Source of the DNA: Rosellinia necatrix
Lineage: Eukaryota > Ascomycota > Sordariomycetes > Xylariales > Xylariaceae
Reading direction: 5' to 3'
Length of the DNA: 64,000 bases
Assembly (NCBI GenBank): GCA_021209875.1
Contig: JAGYVD010000002.1
Coordinates: 5,890,001-5,954,000, forward strand
Part shown: positions 54,166 through 64,000 of the stretch, piece after piece
Layout of the letters: every line of letters begins with the position of its first letter
Position numbering within the stretch: the first letter of the stretch is position 1
The notes under the pieces: model-generated
Told to the model about the DNA's origin: nothing
The model's database searches: none
What the model saw: the letters and a program-made list of their open reading frames with translations, nothing else
Made by a program: the position numbers and the translations under genes

Positions 54166-54757
54166 ATGCCAGCTTCTTCAGAAACCCTCACGCCGGCGGA
54201 CCTGGCACACCTACGCCGAGCGATCGCGCTCGCAGCCGAGGCGCTAGAGGCGGGGGACGCGCCGTTCAGGTCGGTGCTAGTGAGCGGAGGAAAGACAGAG
54301 GCGAGAGGAGAGAGGGAGAGGGAGCGCGGGCTGCTGCACGAGGACCGCAACCGGATCCACACGACCGGCGACGGCACGCGGCACCCGGAGCTCGCGCTGG
54401 CGCGCTGGGAAGCGGCGGCCCACGTGCCGTCGGCGCGGAGCGCGGGGCGCGGGCGGCGGCCACCGTTGTACCACGTCCGGCGAGCACTGCGCCATGTGTG
54501 CGCCGCCGCGCACGCGTGGGCCGGGCTCGGCCGCGTCGTCTACGCCGCGAGCACCGCCCCAGCTTGCGCGCCTGGACGGCCGAGTTCCGCGCCGAGAAGG
54601 GACAGGGCGAGGGGGGGGAGAGGGGGAAGAAGAGGAAGCGGTGGTCGTCGCGCCGCTGCCTATCGTCGCCGCCGTCGCCCCCGGCGTCGAGGTCGTCGGC
54701 CCCCGTCTCCCCTGCTCGAGGCCGACGTCAAGGCCCTCCATCGCCGGCGTGAGCTTT
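54166..54757 (+). pseudogene. Frame-broken nucleoside (cytidine/guanine-type) deaminase
   Basis: From the ATG at 54166 the frame reads LTPADLAHLRRAIALAAEALEAGDAPF and then RHPELALARW, the HPE zinc/catalytic motif of nucleoside deaminases. The second zinc motif, TSGEHCAMC, is encoded at about 54474-54503 but in a different frame. AAAHAWAGLGRVVYAAST returns to the first frame, AWTAEFRAEKG reads in another, and LEADVKALHRR is again in the first. Relative to the family several single extra bases, often a doubled base, explain the shifts. So the gene is either a pseudogene or carries clustered errors in a very GC-rich stretch. A purine-rich insert follows VLVSG. Confidence 0.7.
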
Positions 54758-55721
54758 TGCTACTCCTTCCCCCCTTCCCCCCTTCCCCCCCCCCTTTGTC
54801 TTTTGGGTGCGGCGCTTATGGACCATCCATCCATCCATGGCTACGATGATACCACGCTAGCTGGCTGGCTAAGCTAGCTGTACCGTTGTTCGGTCTTGGA
54901 TGGGTCTCGTATTGGGAGATGGGGTCTTGTCTATGTGTGCGAGAGACAAACCCGCGCGAGATTCCGCTATGGTCTATGTATGCTACGCTCCACTGTATGC
55001 GCTCTGCGAGGCTAAACTGAAATACGCTTCTTTCCACTAGTTTTTTGCGTCTGACTAAGTGGTTATCGCCAGCCACGGTATGCGCGATGATGATGATGAT
55101 GGGTGATAACTACGGCATGGCGCTATGGGAGACGCACAGCCTAATACCAAGCCCGACCCCCCTTGTCCTTTGCGGCTCTTCAGCGCCGATCAGGGCGCCC
55201 AGGCCACCGTCGGTGATGTGATTACGTGACCCCATTGGCCGGTGTGGCCTTGTCGAGCTGAGGTCTACAGGTCGTGGCGTCCGTCGAGCGCCCTGTCCCA
55301 ACGGGACACATGATTAACTCGACAAATGCTTTTGCGAGCCGGTTCTTATGAGTGAGTAATACAGGTCTCAAGTGAAAACTAATTGATCGTTCGATCACGT
55401 AACGAGGTTTGCGTCCCCCTTCCCCTCGAACTCGGAAGACAACGCTATGACGAGATATGTCTGTATAACGTTGGCCAATTCCGGCTTAGTCGTTGGGGAA
55501 AATGTCATCCTCGGAAATCACTGTAAGCAGAGAGGGAGGGACATGGTTGTACGGGATACGCGAGGGGGCACTCACCGATCCATGGCTGAGACTCACGTAT
55601 GTATCTGTGCTTCACGGGCACATTATAAAAGAGGAGCGGTGTCCAATATGCCTGAGGATGGGTTTGTCCTCGACGCCTCGTCTGCCATGAAACGAAGCAC
55701 CTCGGGTGCCGATAGAACAAT
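54758..55721. other. Intergenic region
   Basis: About 960 bases before the GMC oxidoreductase gene. A short ATG repeat lies near 55086-55100. No gene is supported. Confidence 0.55.
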
Positions 55722-57783
55722 ATGAAGACCCAGATATTCCGGGCCGCTGCGGCCGCTTCTCTCTGCGCCGTCTCGTTCGCATCCCCCCTCCTGCGGAGGC
55801 AAAATGACACAGACTGGACAAGTCAGGAGTGGGATGCCATTGTGGTCGGGGCTGGCACGGCCGGGATCATCGTGGCGGACCGACTGAGCGAGGCCGGGAA
55901 GAAGACGCTCCTCCTCGAGGTCGGCGGCCCATCGTACGGCATCACAGGCGGCACGGAGAAACCCTCGTGGCTCCGTAACACGTCGCTCAGCCGCGTCGAC
56001 GTCCCAGGACTGTGTAAGTCACCTATCCTATCCTATCCTCTTGTCTCACCAACGTCATCATAAGGAAGCCGGTTGGTGGTGGCGGTAGTGGTGGCGTTGA
56101 TGGTGGTGAGGATAAAAATAAAAAAAAAGAAGCTGACCGGCTCTGGACTGGTTTCTCACAGACAAGAGCATATTCAGCATCGGCAGCGAGACGCTCCTCT
56201 GCCCGCCGGGGATCGTGAACAGCTACCAGGCCTGCGCCGTCGGCGGCAACAGCGCCATCAACGCGGGCCTGCACTTCCAGCCGCCGGCGTCGGACTGGGA
56301 CGACCACCACCCGGACGGGTGGAAGAGCGCCGACGTCGCGGGCGCCACGGCCCGGCTCCTGGCGCGCCAGCCGTCCGTGACGGAGTACTCGCGCGACGGC
56401 AAGTTCTACCTGCAGAGCGGCTACGACGCCGCCGTCGAGTGGCTCGTGGACGCCGCCGGGTTCCGCGACGTCGAGCTCAACGGCGAACCCGACGACAAGG
56501 ACAACGTCTTCGGCCGCCCGGCCTACAACTACATCGACGGCCAGCGGGGCGGATCGGCGCCCACGCACCTCCAGCACGCCCTGGCGCGCCCCAACTTCCG
56601 CCTCCAGACCGGCGTCCGGGTCCGGCGCGTCGAGCACGCCGCCGGCGTCGCCTCCGCCGTCTACGCGACGGTGGGCGGCCGCAACGTCAGCATCCCGCTG
56701 GCGCCGGCCGGGAAGGTGGTGCTCAGCGCCGGCGCCATCGCGTCGCCGGGCCTCCTCATGCATTCCGGCATCGGCCCGTCCGATGTCCTGGCTGGCCTGG
56801 ATGCGGCGGCGGCGGGTATAGCCCCTTCGGACCAGGTCGTCAACGAAGCTGTGGGCGAGGGCCTCTTCGATAACCCCAACACCTTCCTCGTGTTCTCGGG
56901 GCCGACGATCGAGTCGTACACGCATAGCTACGATAACCCCATACCGGCCGACAGAGACTTATACCTAAACGACCGCAGTGGGCCGTATACCTTTGCCTCC
57001 CAAACCTCCGCCTTCTGGCGCATGATGCCTCACCCGGACGGTACCCATACCGGGGTCCAGGGCACGTTCGATGTAAGTGATTAGTCTTCATTTCCTCCTC
57101 CTCAGTCCACAGCCACCCTAGAAGGATAAAGGGTTCTTTTCTCTCTCTGCAGATTCGGATTAAAAATCCTGAAAAAAAGCCCCCTTTTGCGTATTCAAAC
57201 AATACCTAGATATCACCTTAGGAACGAACAACACGAGAACTGACCCCGGGCGTGTCCCCACAAGTCATCGGGATTCGGCGAGTTCCGGGGCAACAACACG
57301 ATCACGCTGAACGTCTACGGGACGTCCGGGCTGCTCTCGTCGGGGCGGGTGGTGCTGGCGGACGACGGGGTGCCGACGCCGAGCGGGGCCATCTACTACG
57401 GGCACGCGCGCGACGGCGCGACCATCGCGGCCTTCATCCACGACCTGTTCCGGCACCTGCCGGACTCGACGCCGTCGGCGCCGGCGCCCTCGGGCCTGAC
57501 GCCGCTGAACCTGCCGCGGCGCTCGACGCTGCGCGAGATCCGCGACTACATCACGACGCCGTCCACGTACGCCGTCGGCGCCGTCCAGCACTGGTCCAGC
57601 TCCTGCCGCCTCGGCCCCTGCGCCGACCCCGCCGACGCCCGCGTCCGCGGCACCGCCAACGTCCACGTCGTCGACGCCTCCATCGTCGCCCCGCTCACCG
57701 TCAACCCGCAGTTCGGCGTCATGGTTGCCGCCGAGAGGGGGGCCGAGAGGATCCTGGCTACCTGGGGGGGCGAGGCGTCGTGA
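55722..57783 (+). CDS. Secreted GMC oxidoreductase, cellobiose-dehydrogenase-like flavin domain
   Basis: Three exons (55722-56013, 56162-57072, 57265-57783) join to 573 residues. A signal peptide of about 20 residues is followed by a dibasic LLRR site. The FAD-binding Rossmann motif VVGAGTAGIIVADRL lies near residue 40, and GGNSAINAGLHFQP and SAGAIASPGLLMHSGIG are GMC signatures. The active-site pair is His510 (VQHWSSS) and Asn548 (TVNPQFG), as in the dehydrogenase domain of cellobiose dehydrogenase (AA3_1). The usual N-terminal cytochrome domain and cellulose-binding module are absent. It probably oxidises a sugar or oligosaccharide outside the cell. Very GC-rich from exon 2 on. Confidence 0.92.
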
Positions 57784-58102
57784 GGTAAAGAGGGAGGGAG
57801 AAGGGGGGGGGGGAAGGCATGGGCATCTATGTTCATATAATCATGTTATGGCGAATTTAATGTGGGATTGTCATCACGTTCTTCTGATGAATTTGTAATT
57901 GAAAAAAAAAAATAAGGATTTAACAATCATTTGTTTTTTTATTCTCTTTTTTTTTTTTATTGAGAAGAGAACTATTACGAGCATCTACTACGTAAGGACT
58001 CACCTACGTGCCTCGGCGCGAGCCGAGAGGGACCTTGCCCCTAATTATCTATGTACGAGCGGTGACAAATTCATCCCAAAAACCTAAATCACGTTAGTAT
58101 CC
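57784..58102. other. Convergent 3' region
   Basis: About 320 bases between the GMC gene and the 58-kb hypothetical gene, with several A and T homopolymers and a G9 run near 57805. Confidence 0.6.
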
Positions 58103-59320
58103 TCACCACGGGCCCTCAGGCTCGTCCCGTTTCAACGTCAGCACGGTGGGCGGCGGCGGGGCGGCCTTCTTCGGGGCCGGGCGGAGGGCTGGCGACGCGG
58201 GGCCGGCGGAGTCGCGGTGGTGCTCGCGTAGGGTGTAGGCGCTCTTGCGGTCCCTGAGGTCGCGCATGGACTCGAACTGGCCCTTCTGGCGCGGGACGAC
58301 GTCGCCGCGGGCGCCGTAGCCGCGCAGCATCTCGTCGTGCTCGCGCAGCGCCGCGAGCGCGCGGTGCTTGGACAGCGTCGCGCTGACGTCGATGCCGGCG
58401 CGCGCGATCTCCGGGCGCGCTTCGGGGTAGCTCGCCGTGAAGTCGGCGAAGAACTCCTCGCCCAGGAACGTCGGGAGGTGCCGCGCCGCCAGCCGCGGCG
58501 CTGGCCGCCGCCGCGCCAGCCGGTCGAGCAGCTCGAAGATGTCCCGCGCCACCGCCCGCACCGCCCGCTCGTTGCTGCCGTCGCCGCCGCCGCCGCCGAG
58601 GTCGCCGACGGCGCGCCGCCGGTGTTGTAGGTACGACGCCGCCACGTTGTCGAGCTGGCTCGCCACCGACAGCACCGTCGCGTTGCTGATGTTCGACCGC
58701 ACGCGCTCCAGGCCCTCGAAGCCCTCGTCGATGTACTTGATCCGCACCCGCCGCGTCGAGCCGTCGCGCAGCGGGATCCCCACCGAGCCCGCGTGCACCT
58801 CGAACCCGCGCGTCGCCGCCCAGGCTTGGATGTTGTCCTTGCTCTCCTGCGGGCAGATGATGGAGATCTGCCGCGCCTTGCGGTCGGTCAGGTCGTGGTC
58901 GATCATCACGCCGAGCCCGCAGATCGCGTACGGGACGTGCTCCAGCGTGTCGTGGAGGATGTTGAACAGCTCTGTGAGCTGCTCCTTCGTCATGAAGGTC
59001 CTCGACCACGCCTCCGCCGCCTCTTGGGATGCTAGACGGGGCTGCGGCGGAGCGGGTCTGTTGTTGTTGTTGTTGTTGTTTCTGCTCGACATGCTGTAGT
59101 CGTTGCTGGTATCTGATGTGCTGTAGTTTTTGCTGTGGTTTGGTATGTACTGATCTGGATGCGCAGCTGGCCGTCTCTCGAGACCGATATTCTCTCGGAC
59201 TCGGTCGTTGAAGTGTACTGCACGACGAATCGGACTGGGTGATCTCGCGCGCTTTTTTGGGAGACAAGACCCAAACCAGGTCGCGAAGAAGGTCTTGACG
59301 GAGTCGAGAGTGCTCGCCAT
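58103..59320 (-). CDS. Hypothetical fungal protein with a possible nucleotidyltransferase-like fold
   Basis: A single-exon 405-residue frame. I do not recognise a named family. After a basic, Ser- and Asn-rich N-terminus (a run of seven Asn encoded by a GTT microsatellite) comes a segment YAICGLGVMIDHDLTDRKARQISIICPQES that resembles the core of small nucleotidyltransferase-like proteins common in ascomycetes (AI.GG.A...hG..R...D.D...). The classic Asp-x-Asp pair is not evident, so any catalytic role is doubtful. The C-terminus is Pro/Ala-rich. Codon use is very GC-rich. Antisense frames are also open here, but this one has the better start and amino-acid make-up. Confidence 0.65.
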   Translation of the reverse strand: MASTLDSVKTFFATWFGSCLPKKRARSPSPIRRAVHFNDRVRENIGLERRPAAHPDQYIPNHSKNYSTSDTSNDYSMSSRNNNNNNNRPAPPQPRLASQEAAEAWSRTFMTKEQLTELFNILHDTLEHVPYAICGLGVMIDHDLTDRKARQISIICPQESKDNIQAWAATRGFEVHAGSVGIPLRDGSTRRVRIKYIDEGFEGLERVRSNISNATVLSVASQLDNVAASYLQHRRRAVGDLGGGGGDGSNERAVRAVARDIFELLDRLARRRPAPRLAARHLPTFLGEEFFADFTASYPEARPEIARAGIDVSATLSKHRALAALREHDEMLRGYGARGDVVPRQKGQFESMRDLRDRKSAYTLREHHRDSAGPASPALRPAPKKAAPPPPTVLTLKRDEPEGPW

Positions 59321-59840
59321 CGAAATAGGGAATGCAACACCTAGGGTATCAGAGAAACTGGTTGTCGAGCCAAATTGTGATCGATGATGGCATTGGGATC
59401 AGCAGCCCGTTTATATATGATGCGAAGGGCAGGGATCAGGTCTGAAAGACAAACTACTCTGTATGAGATGCATCTTTGTCCAGTAGTAACAATATCCTTG
59501 TTCGATCTCTCTTTGTTTGTTACACTAGCTAAGTTAGCCTTTCAATAGAAACAGGATGCATAGCCGAACTTATCGGCCCTGTGTTCGGTAGCCGAGTCGG
59601 ATTAATTCAAACGAATCTAAGCTACCACGAGCCGAAAGACAACAAATCCGATGGTGGAATCCTCACTCGATTGGGCCGTCAAATATAAACAGCATAGCGA
59701 GATGTGTTTGGGTAGAAGTGAAGCTTGGTTCGAAGGCAAGTCATCATTTCTCCTTTAAACTGGATCCCGCTAGCCCGTCCCAACGCCTATGATACATTAC
59801 CACCAGTCTAATATCGTCATGCGATTACCCCTACGTACAC
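59321..59840. other. Intergenic region
   Basis: 520 bases between the hypothetical gene's start and the RPN11 stop. Nothing recognised. Confidence 0.6.
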
Positions 59841-61006
59841 TCATAGCTCATCCTCTTCCATTTGATCGCCGTTCGATTGGCCGTTAGCAGCGGTATCCCT
59901 TTTCGGCATTGTGGCTTCCTTATCGATCATCTGTCGTGACACCGATACGATGTTATCCTCAATCAGCTGCTGGCCAACATCTTCCAAATGCTTCTTCGGA
60001 TCGAGTTTGCCAACGTAGCGAGTCTTGAGCTGATCCTTAGTCAACTCGGTCTCCTCTTTGACCCTCTTCTCGTAGCCTTCAGCAAGTGTGACAAGCCTCT
60101 TGAAATGGTCCTTGTTGCGCTCGCCCTCGTGTCGGAAGTCCTCCATCTGTAGAGCTTCGGTCCAAACATGTTTATGAAGGTTCATGAGCATGTTCTCTTC
60201 TAAGGCGGTTTTCCGGTAATTGATACCAATCGAGTAGTAATGCCGGTTCAGACCGTGAATGAGGGCCTGTATTGAAGGTTTGTTGAGATGACCCATATTG
60301 GAAGTGCTCTGCCTGGGCTCCTGACCCAGCATGAGCGACTGTGGGTTAATAAGGCGAAACGCATCAATGACAACCTTGCCCTTGACCGATTGTATGGGAT
60401 CGACGACAACGGCAACGGCGCGGGGAGTTAACTGTTCGAAGCTCTGCTGGGTGTTGATGTCGACCGAGGAAAGCCAGCAGCCAAAGCCAGGATGCGAATG
60501 GTACCAGCCGACGACCGATTCGGGCCTGGAAAACACGTTAGAATGCGCCTGGCCCGCAAGTGAAACAGCCACGCCCTACCTGCCGGTCTGTGTTAACATA
60601 TCCATCATCTTCTGCTGGAAAACGGGGTCGACAGCCTCGACACTGACGCCAGTACCGCTTTGGGGCATGGCAAAGACATCTACCACGCGGACCGTGAAGT
60701 CGTCGACAAACTCGCCCAGCATGAGACCCATGACTTCCATAGGAACACCGGCTCGGCCATGCCGTAACATCTTCAACAGCGCAAGGGACGAGATATAGAC
60801 CGTCTCCGAATTATCAATCAAGTTTTGGTTATCCTGTTCACACCCCATGTCAGCCCCATGTCAGTCTATCGGCTCGTCGTCCGCCCGCAGCTCCTGCGCA
60901 CTCTGGGCGGACGCAGGGTTTGGGGAATGTCGCATACCGCTCCCGAAGCCCCTCCGAGGCCACCCATGCCCGTGGCACCCGCGAGCATGCGGTTCAACCG
61001 ATCCAT
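59841..61006 (-). CDS. RPN11: RPN11, 26S proteasome lid deubiquitinase
   Basis: Three exons (61006-60938, 60833-60580, 60525-59841) join to 335 residues. The first exon is only 23 codons ([16 protein letters not shown]). The JAMM zinc-protease motif is complete: Glu56 in [10 protein letters not shown], then His117, His119, Ser127 and Asp130 in [14 protein letters not shown]. Strong identity runs through [28 protein letters not shown] and [20 protein letters not shown]11 removes ubiquitin chains from substrates as they enter the proteasome. It is divergent from ROK1, 778 bases away, with a heptamer repeat in its upstream region. Confidence 0.97.
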
Positions 61007-61784
61007 TTTGGCAGACGGATGGAATCTTGATCGGGTGTCCGAGGATCGTGATACGTCGAGCGTGGCGCCGGGCGACTCGTCGGGGTGTGGAATTGGAGTA
61101 TGTGTATATTAAACACCAGGTTGTAATTTGTAATTTGTGGTTTGTGGGTTGCAAGTTGCAAGTTGCAAGTTGCAAGTTGCAAGTTGCAAGTTGTGAGGTG
61201 TAAATTCTACGTCGTCAATGTGTAAATTGATACCTAGCAGTACAGCCGGGTCCTAAAGGTGGGTTAGTGCTTGACGTGACGAAACCCAGGTCTGCCTGCG
61301 ACCGAGTAGCGTAGGTACCTCGCTACCTTAGATAATCCAATAGGTACCCACATCCATACGAAAGCACTAAGATAGCATTGATAGGTAGCTTAAGCGCCAC
61401 AAAGGTACGACATTTATGCATGTACTGAGTAAGTCCCACGACGGTACCTGCGCAGGCTAGGTACCTCCTAACCTTAACGGAGCCCATATGTACCTTGGAA
61501 CTCTAAGACTTTACCTAGGCAGCCATGAGGGGCAAATATGCACCTATGTAGCTACAAAATGGGCAGTTGGCAGGTAGTCGATTTCTTATCTTATCACGGG
61601 AGATCTGACCTACCCATGTCCCATATTTTCCGGTTGCGACAATGTCCCTAGCTTGATCATTGACTATTCGAGCTACATATTCAGTCTTCAGTCGCTACAG
61701 CTATACCGCTGAAGAGGCGACGGCGTTGCGCGCACTAGGGTGGTACCAGGTGCTCGGCGCTCAATCGTATTGCCTTCGCCCGTC
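61007..61784. promoter_or_regulatory. Divergent upstream region of RPN11 and ROK1
   Basis: 778 bases that hold a heptamer array (61121-61197) nearer RPN11 and TACCT/AGGTA repeats at about 61300-61530. No known proteasome-gene control element is identified with confidence. Confidence 0.5.
61121..61197 (+). repeat. Tandem heptamer repeat, 11 units in several variants
   Basis: Eleven adjacent 7-base units: TTGTAAT twice, TTGTGGT, TTGTGGG, TTGCAAG six times, and TTGTGAG. All share TTG at the start. It begins 115 bases upstream of the RPN11 start codon. Confidence 0.95.
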
Positions 61785-63908
61785 ATGGATGTCCTCAAGA
61801 TTCTGTCCCGTGGAACGAAGAGGTCTTCCTCTAGCCAGCCATTCGACTTCAAGCCCGCTCCCAAAGTACAAAATCCCCAGCTATACCACGACAAGGGGCT
61901 GAAACGGAAGAGGATCGAGGAAGATGATCAATTCGCCCGACGGCGCGACGACACGGACGACCCCTCCCCCGACTTTTTTGCCCCGCGGGAATCGAAGGAG
62001 CCCAAGTCCGCCGCCCAGCCCGCCTCCCAGCCCGCCTCCCAGCCCGCCGCTCAACCAACCATAGATGTAGAGTCGTCCATCGAGAATCCCAAGTCTAAAC
62101 CCTCACTTCTTGACGATGACGAGGTACGGCAGGTCTTACGATCACATCGCCTCAAGTTCACCCTACTGTCAAAACACGAAGACAAACCGGCCAAGGTTAC
62201 AAAGTCAAAGAAAAAGAAGAAGGAGAAGGCAGAACCTCAGATGAAAGCGAAGGATACGAAAAAAGTCCTCTTTCCCCAGCCACTGGTCTCTTTCACACAA
62301 CTGCGCACTACGTGGAAGCTGTCGGCTAGATTGGAAGAGAATTTGGCAAGCCAGGGCTACCGGATACCAACAGAAGTGCAATTGGGATCTCTTCCCCTCC
62401 TGATCCAGCCTGAAAATGCCGTCTCTGTTACGTCGGCCGCTGATTTGGGCATAGAACCGAAGGGTGGCGTTCATTTTCTTGCTGTGGCCCCTACAGGAAG
62501 TGGCAAGACCCTAGCCTTCTTGATCCCTGCTATCAACGACGTGCTACGGCGAAGGGCTGAGATCACCAAGGATCGCTTACTAGAAACAATTATTGTGGTC
62601 CCTACAAGAGAACTGGCGGAGCAAATTGCCAACGAAGGCCGGAAACTCACGAAAAATACTGGGGTCAAAATCGTGCTAATGAAGAAGGGAATGAGGATAC
62701 CAGTTGACGAGCGAACAACGAGTGGGGATGACGATGAATCAGATCCGGAAAATGGTGATAACAATAGCTCCACTACCGAAAGTGATATCGATGAGCATGA
62801 TGATGCAAATCCAAAAACGGCCACCAAGACCGATATTCTTATAACGACACCCCTCTTGTTGGGCAACTTTCTAAAGTCTAGGACACTACCCACCGTCCGA
62901 TCATTAATATTAGATGAGGGAGATGTTCTCCTTGAGCAGCGGTTCCTAGAACAAACGTTGCAAATATGGTCTGCCTGCGTCAATCCTTCCCTGCGGTTAA
63001 GATGCTTTTCCGCCACTATGGGGGCACACATTGAAGAGTTAGTGTCGGACCAGTTGAGCAAACGAAATTCTGATGATGGTACCATCCCCCTCGTGCGTCT
63101 TGTGGTGGGCCTCAAGGACACGGCTGTCCCAAGTATCGACCACAAGCTGGTCTATTGTGCAACTGAACAAGGAAAACTCTTCGCTTTGCGTCAAATACTA
63201 CACCCCCAATCTTCGAGTGCCTCGGTACCACATATGAACCTGCCAATCCTCGTCTTCACACAGACGATCGAACGCGCTACAGCCCTACATAACGAGCTAA
63301 AGTTCGACTTCCCAGTCGAAGCTGGTGGGCCGTCGCGTATTGCTGCGCTTCATTCGTCACTCTCGGACTCCGCTCGTTCGGATGTTGTGCGCAAATTCAG
63401 GTCCGGCGAGATCTGGGCTCTAGTAACTACCGATATCCTCATGAGAGGTCTTGATTTTAGGGGTGTTTCGGGTGTCGTAAACTACGATGTACCCACTTCT
63501 GCCGCCGCTTACGTCCATCGAGTTGGGCGAACGGGCCGAGCCGGAGAACAGGGGATAGCTTGCACATTTTACACTAACGATGACATCGCATATCTCAAGA
63601 GCGTTACCAACGTTATCTCTCAGAGCGAGAAGCAAGCTGGGAAAACTGGTGATGAGGGTGTGCCGAAGTGGCTTCTTGATTCACTGCCCAAAATTAGCAA
63701 GGAAGAAAAGAAGAAACTTAAGCAACGGGGGGTCGAGTCTCGACGTGGAAACACAGCCAAGATCACCACGAAAAGTGCGTGGGAGAGACGGAAGGACAAT
63801 AACAAACGCGGAGCAATCGCCGGCAGTAAAAAGCGAAAGTTACAAGGGCTTAATGACGATACCCAGGAAGACAATCGCGAGGACGATGAGTGGGGTGGCC
63901 TTGATTAA
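61785..63908 (+). CDS. ROK1: ROK1/DDX52-type DEAD-box RNA helicase
   Basis: A single exon of 707 residues from the ATG at 61785 (MDVLKILSRG); the frame opens earlier only at a GTG. The basic N-terminus carries AQPASQP repeats. Helicase motifs in order: Q-motif region GYRIPTEVQ, motif I APTGSGKT, PTREL, motif II DEGD (377-380), SAT, a late ILMRGLDFRGV and HRVGRTGRAG. An acidic insert (DDDESDPENGDN) lies between motifs Ib and II, as in fungal ROK1. ROK1 acts in the nucleolus in 18S rRNA processing. Motif II reads DEGD instead of DEAD, a conservative but unusual change. The C-terminus is Lys-rich and ends EWGGLD. Confidence 0.94.
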   Translation: MDVLKILSRGTKRSSSSQPFDFKPAPKVQNPQLYHDKGLKRKRIEEDDQFARRRDDTDDPSPDFFAPRESKEPKSAAQPASQPASQPAAQPTIDVESSIENPKSKPSLLDDDEVRQVLRSHRLKFTLLSKHEDKPAKVTKSKKKKKEKAEPQMKAKDTKKVLFPQPLVSFTQLRTTWKLSARLEENLASQGYRIPTEVQLGSLPLLIQPENAVSVTSAADLGIEPKGGVHFLAVAPTGSGKTLAFLIPAINDVLRRRAEITKDRLLETIIVVPTRELAEQIANEGRKLTKNTGVKIVLMKKGMRIPVDERTTSGDDDESDPENGDNNSSTTESDIDEHDDANPKTATKTDILITTPLLLGNFLKSRTLPTVRSLILDEGDVLLEQRFLEQTLQIWSACVNPSLRLRCFSATMGAHIEELVSDQLSKRNSDDGTIPLVRLVVGLKDTAVPSIDHKLVYCATEQGKLFALRQILHPQSSSASVPHMNLPILVFTQTIERATALHNELKFDFPVEAGGPSRIAALHSSLSDSARSDVVRKFRSGEIWALVTTDILMRGLDFRGVSGVVNYDVPTSAAAYVHRVGRTGRAGEQGIACTFYTNDDIAYLKSVTNVISQSEKQAGKTGDEGVPKWLLDSLPKISKEEKKKLKQRGVESRRGNTAKITTKSAWERRKDNNKRGAIAGSKKRKLQGLNDDTQEDNREDDEWGGLD

Positions 63909-64000
63909 ATCAGTAACATTAATAATGGATAGTTCAAGGCCTAGTGTAGGCTTATCTGCATCAAAGGCATTGTTTATCTCTGTTTGGCGCTTCGGCCTAC
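63909..64000. other. 3' flank of ROK1
   Basis: The last 92 bases are downstream of the ROK1 stop codon. Nothing recognised. Confidence 0.6.

Noticed and set aside
58116..59267. Alternative minus-strand frame of 383 codons overlapping the 58-kb hypothetical gene
   Set aside because: Its translation is a run of Ala/Arg/Gly typical of a wrong frame, whereas the chosen frame has mixed composition and a good start.

Overview
This window is nuclear DNA of a filamentous ascomycete (Pezizomycotina, most likely a Sordariomycete). Genes carry short introns of about 45-280 nt with GT..AG ends, one tRNA has an intron next to its anticodon, and fungal or eukaryotic core genes are present (cactin, eS21, SLX4, RPN11, ROK1, RTC1/WDR24-like). 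Intergenic DNA holds many TACCTAGGTA-type repeats and microsatellites. Exon models below were joined by hand from splice signals, frame and family similarity; no alignment was run.

Layout. 0-9 kb: the N-terminal part of a gene running off the left edge (possibly a forkhead factor), a cactin gene ending in two tiny exons, and a secreted GH62 arabinofuranosidase. 10.5-25.2 kb: a candidate secondary-metabolite cluster with a P450, an aldo-keto reductase, a glutathione S-transferase and an adenylation-thiolation-reductase NRPS-like enzyme, all on the minus strand, followed by a divergent isocyanide synthase fused to an Fe(II)/2-oxoglutarate dioxygenase. This is the most interesting region: an isonitrile-forming enzyme beside a carboxylate-reducing NRPS-like enzyme and tailoring or detoxifying enzymes. 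25.2-31.1 kb: a gene-poor stretch with two degraded fungus-specific genes and two tRNA genes (Gly-GCC, and intron-containing Leu-UAG).

31-64 kb is gene-dense: a Cys-rich protein with three possible zinc modules, SLX4, ribosomal protein eS21 in six small exons, an acid-ceramidase-like hydrolase, a CPD photolyase, two adjacent but unrelated Nudix hydrolases, a membrane-anchored SGNH esterase, a DapA-family aldolase, the SEACAT/GATOR2 subunit RTC1, a frame-broken nucleoside deaminase, a cellobiose-dehydrogenase-like GMC flavoenzyme, a hypothetical protein, RPN11 and the helicase ROK1 (divergent pair).

Base composition is striking. Core genes have moderate GC, while several accessory genes, or only the 3' part of them (P450, photolyase, Nudix, SGNH, DapA, deaminase, GMC, 58-kb hypothetical), switch abruptly to very GC-rich codon use.
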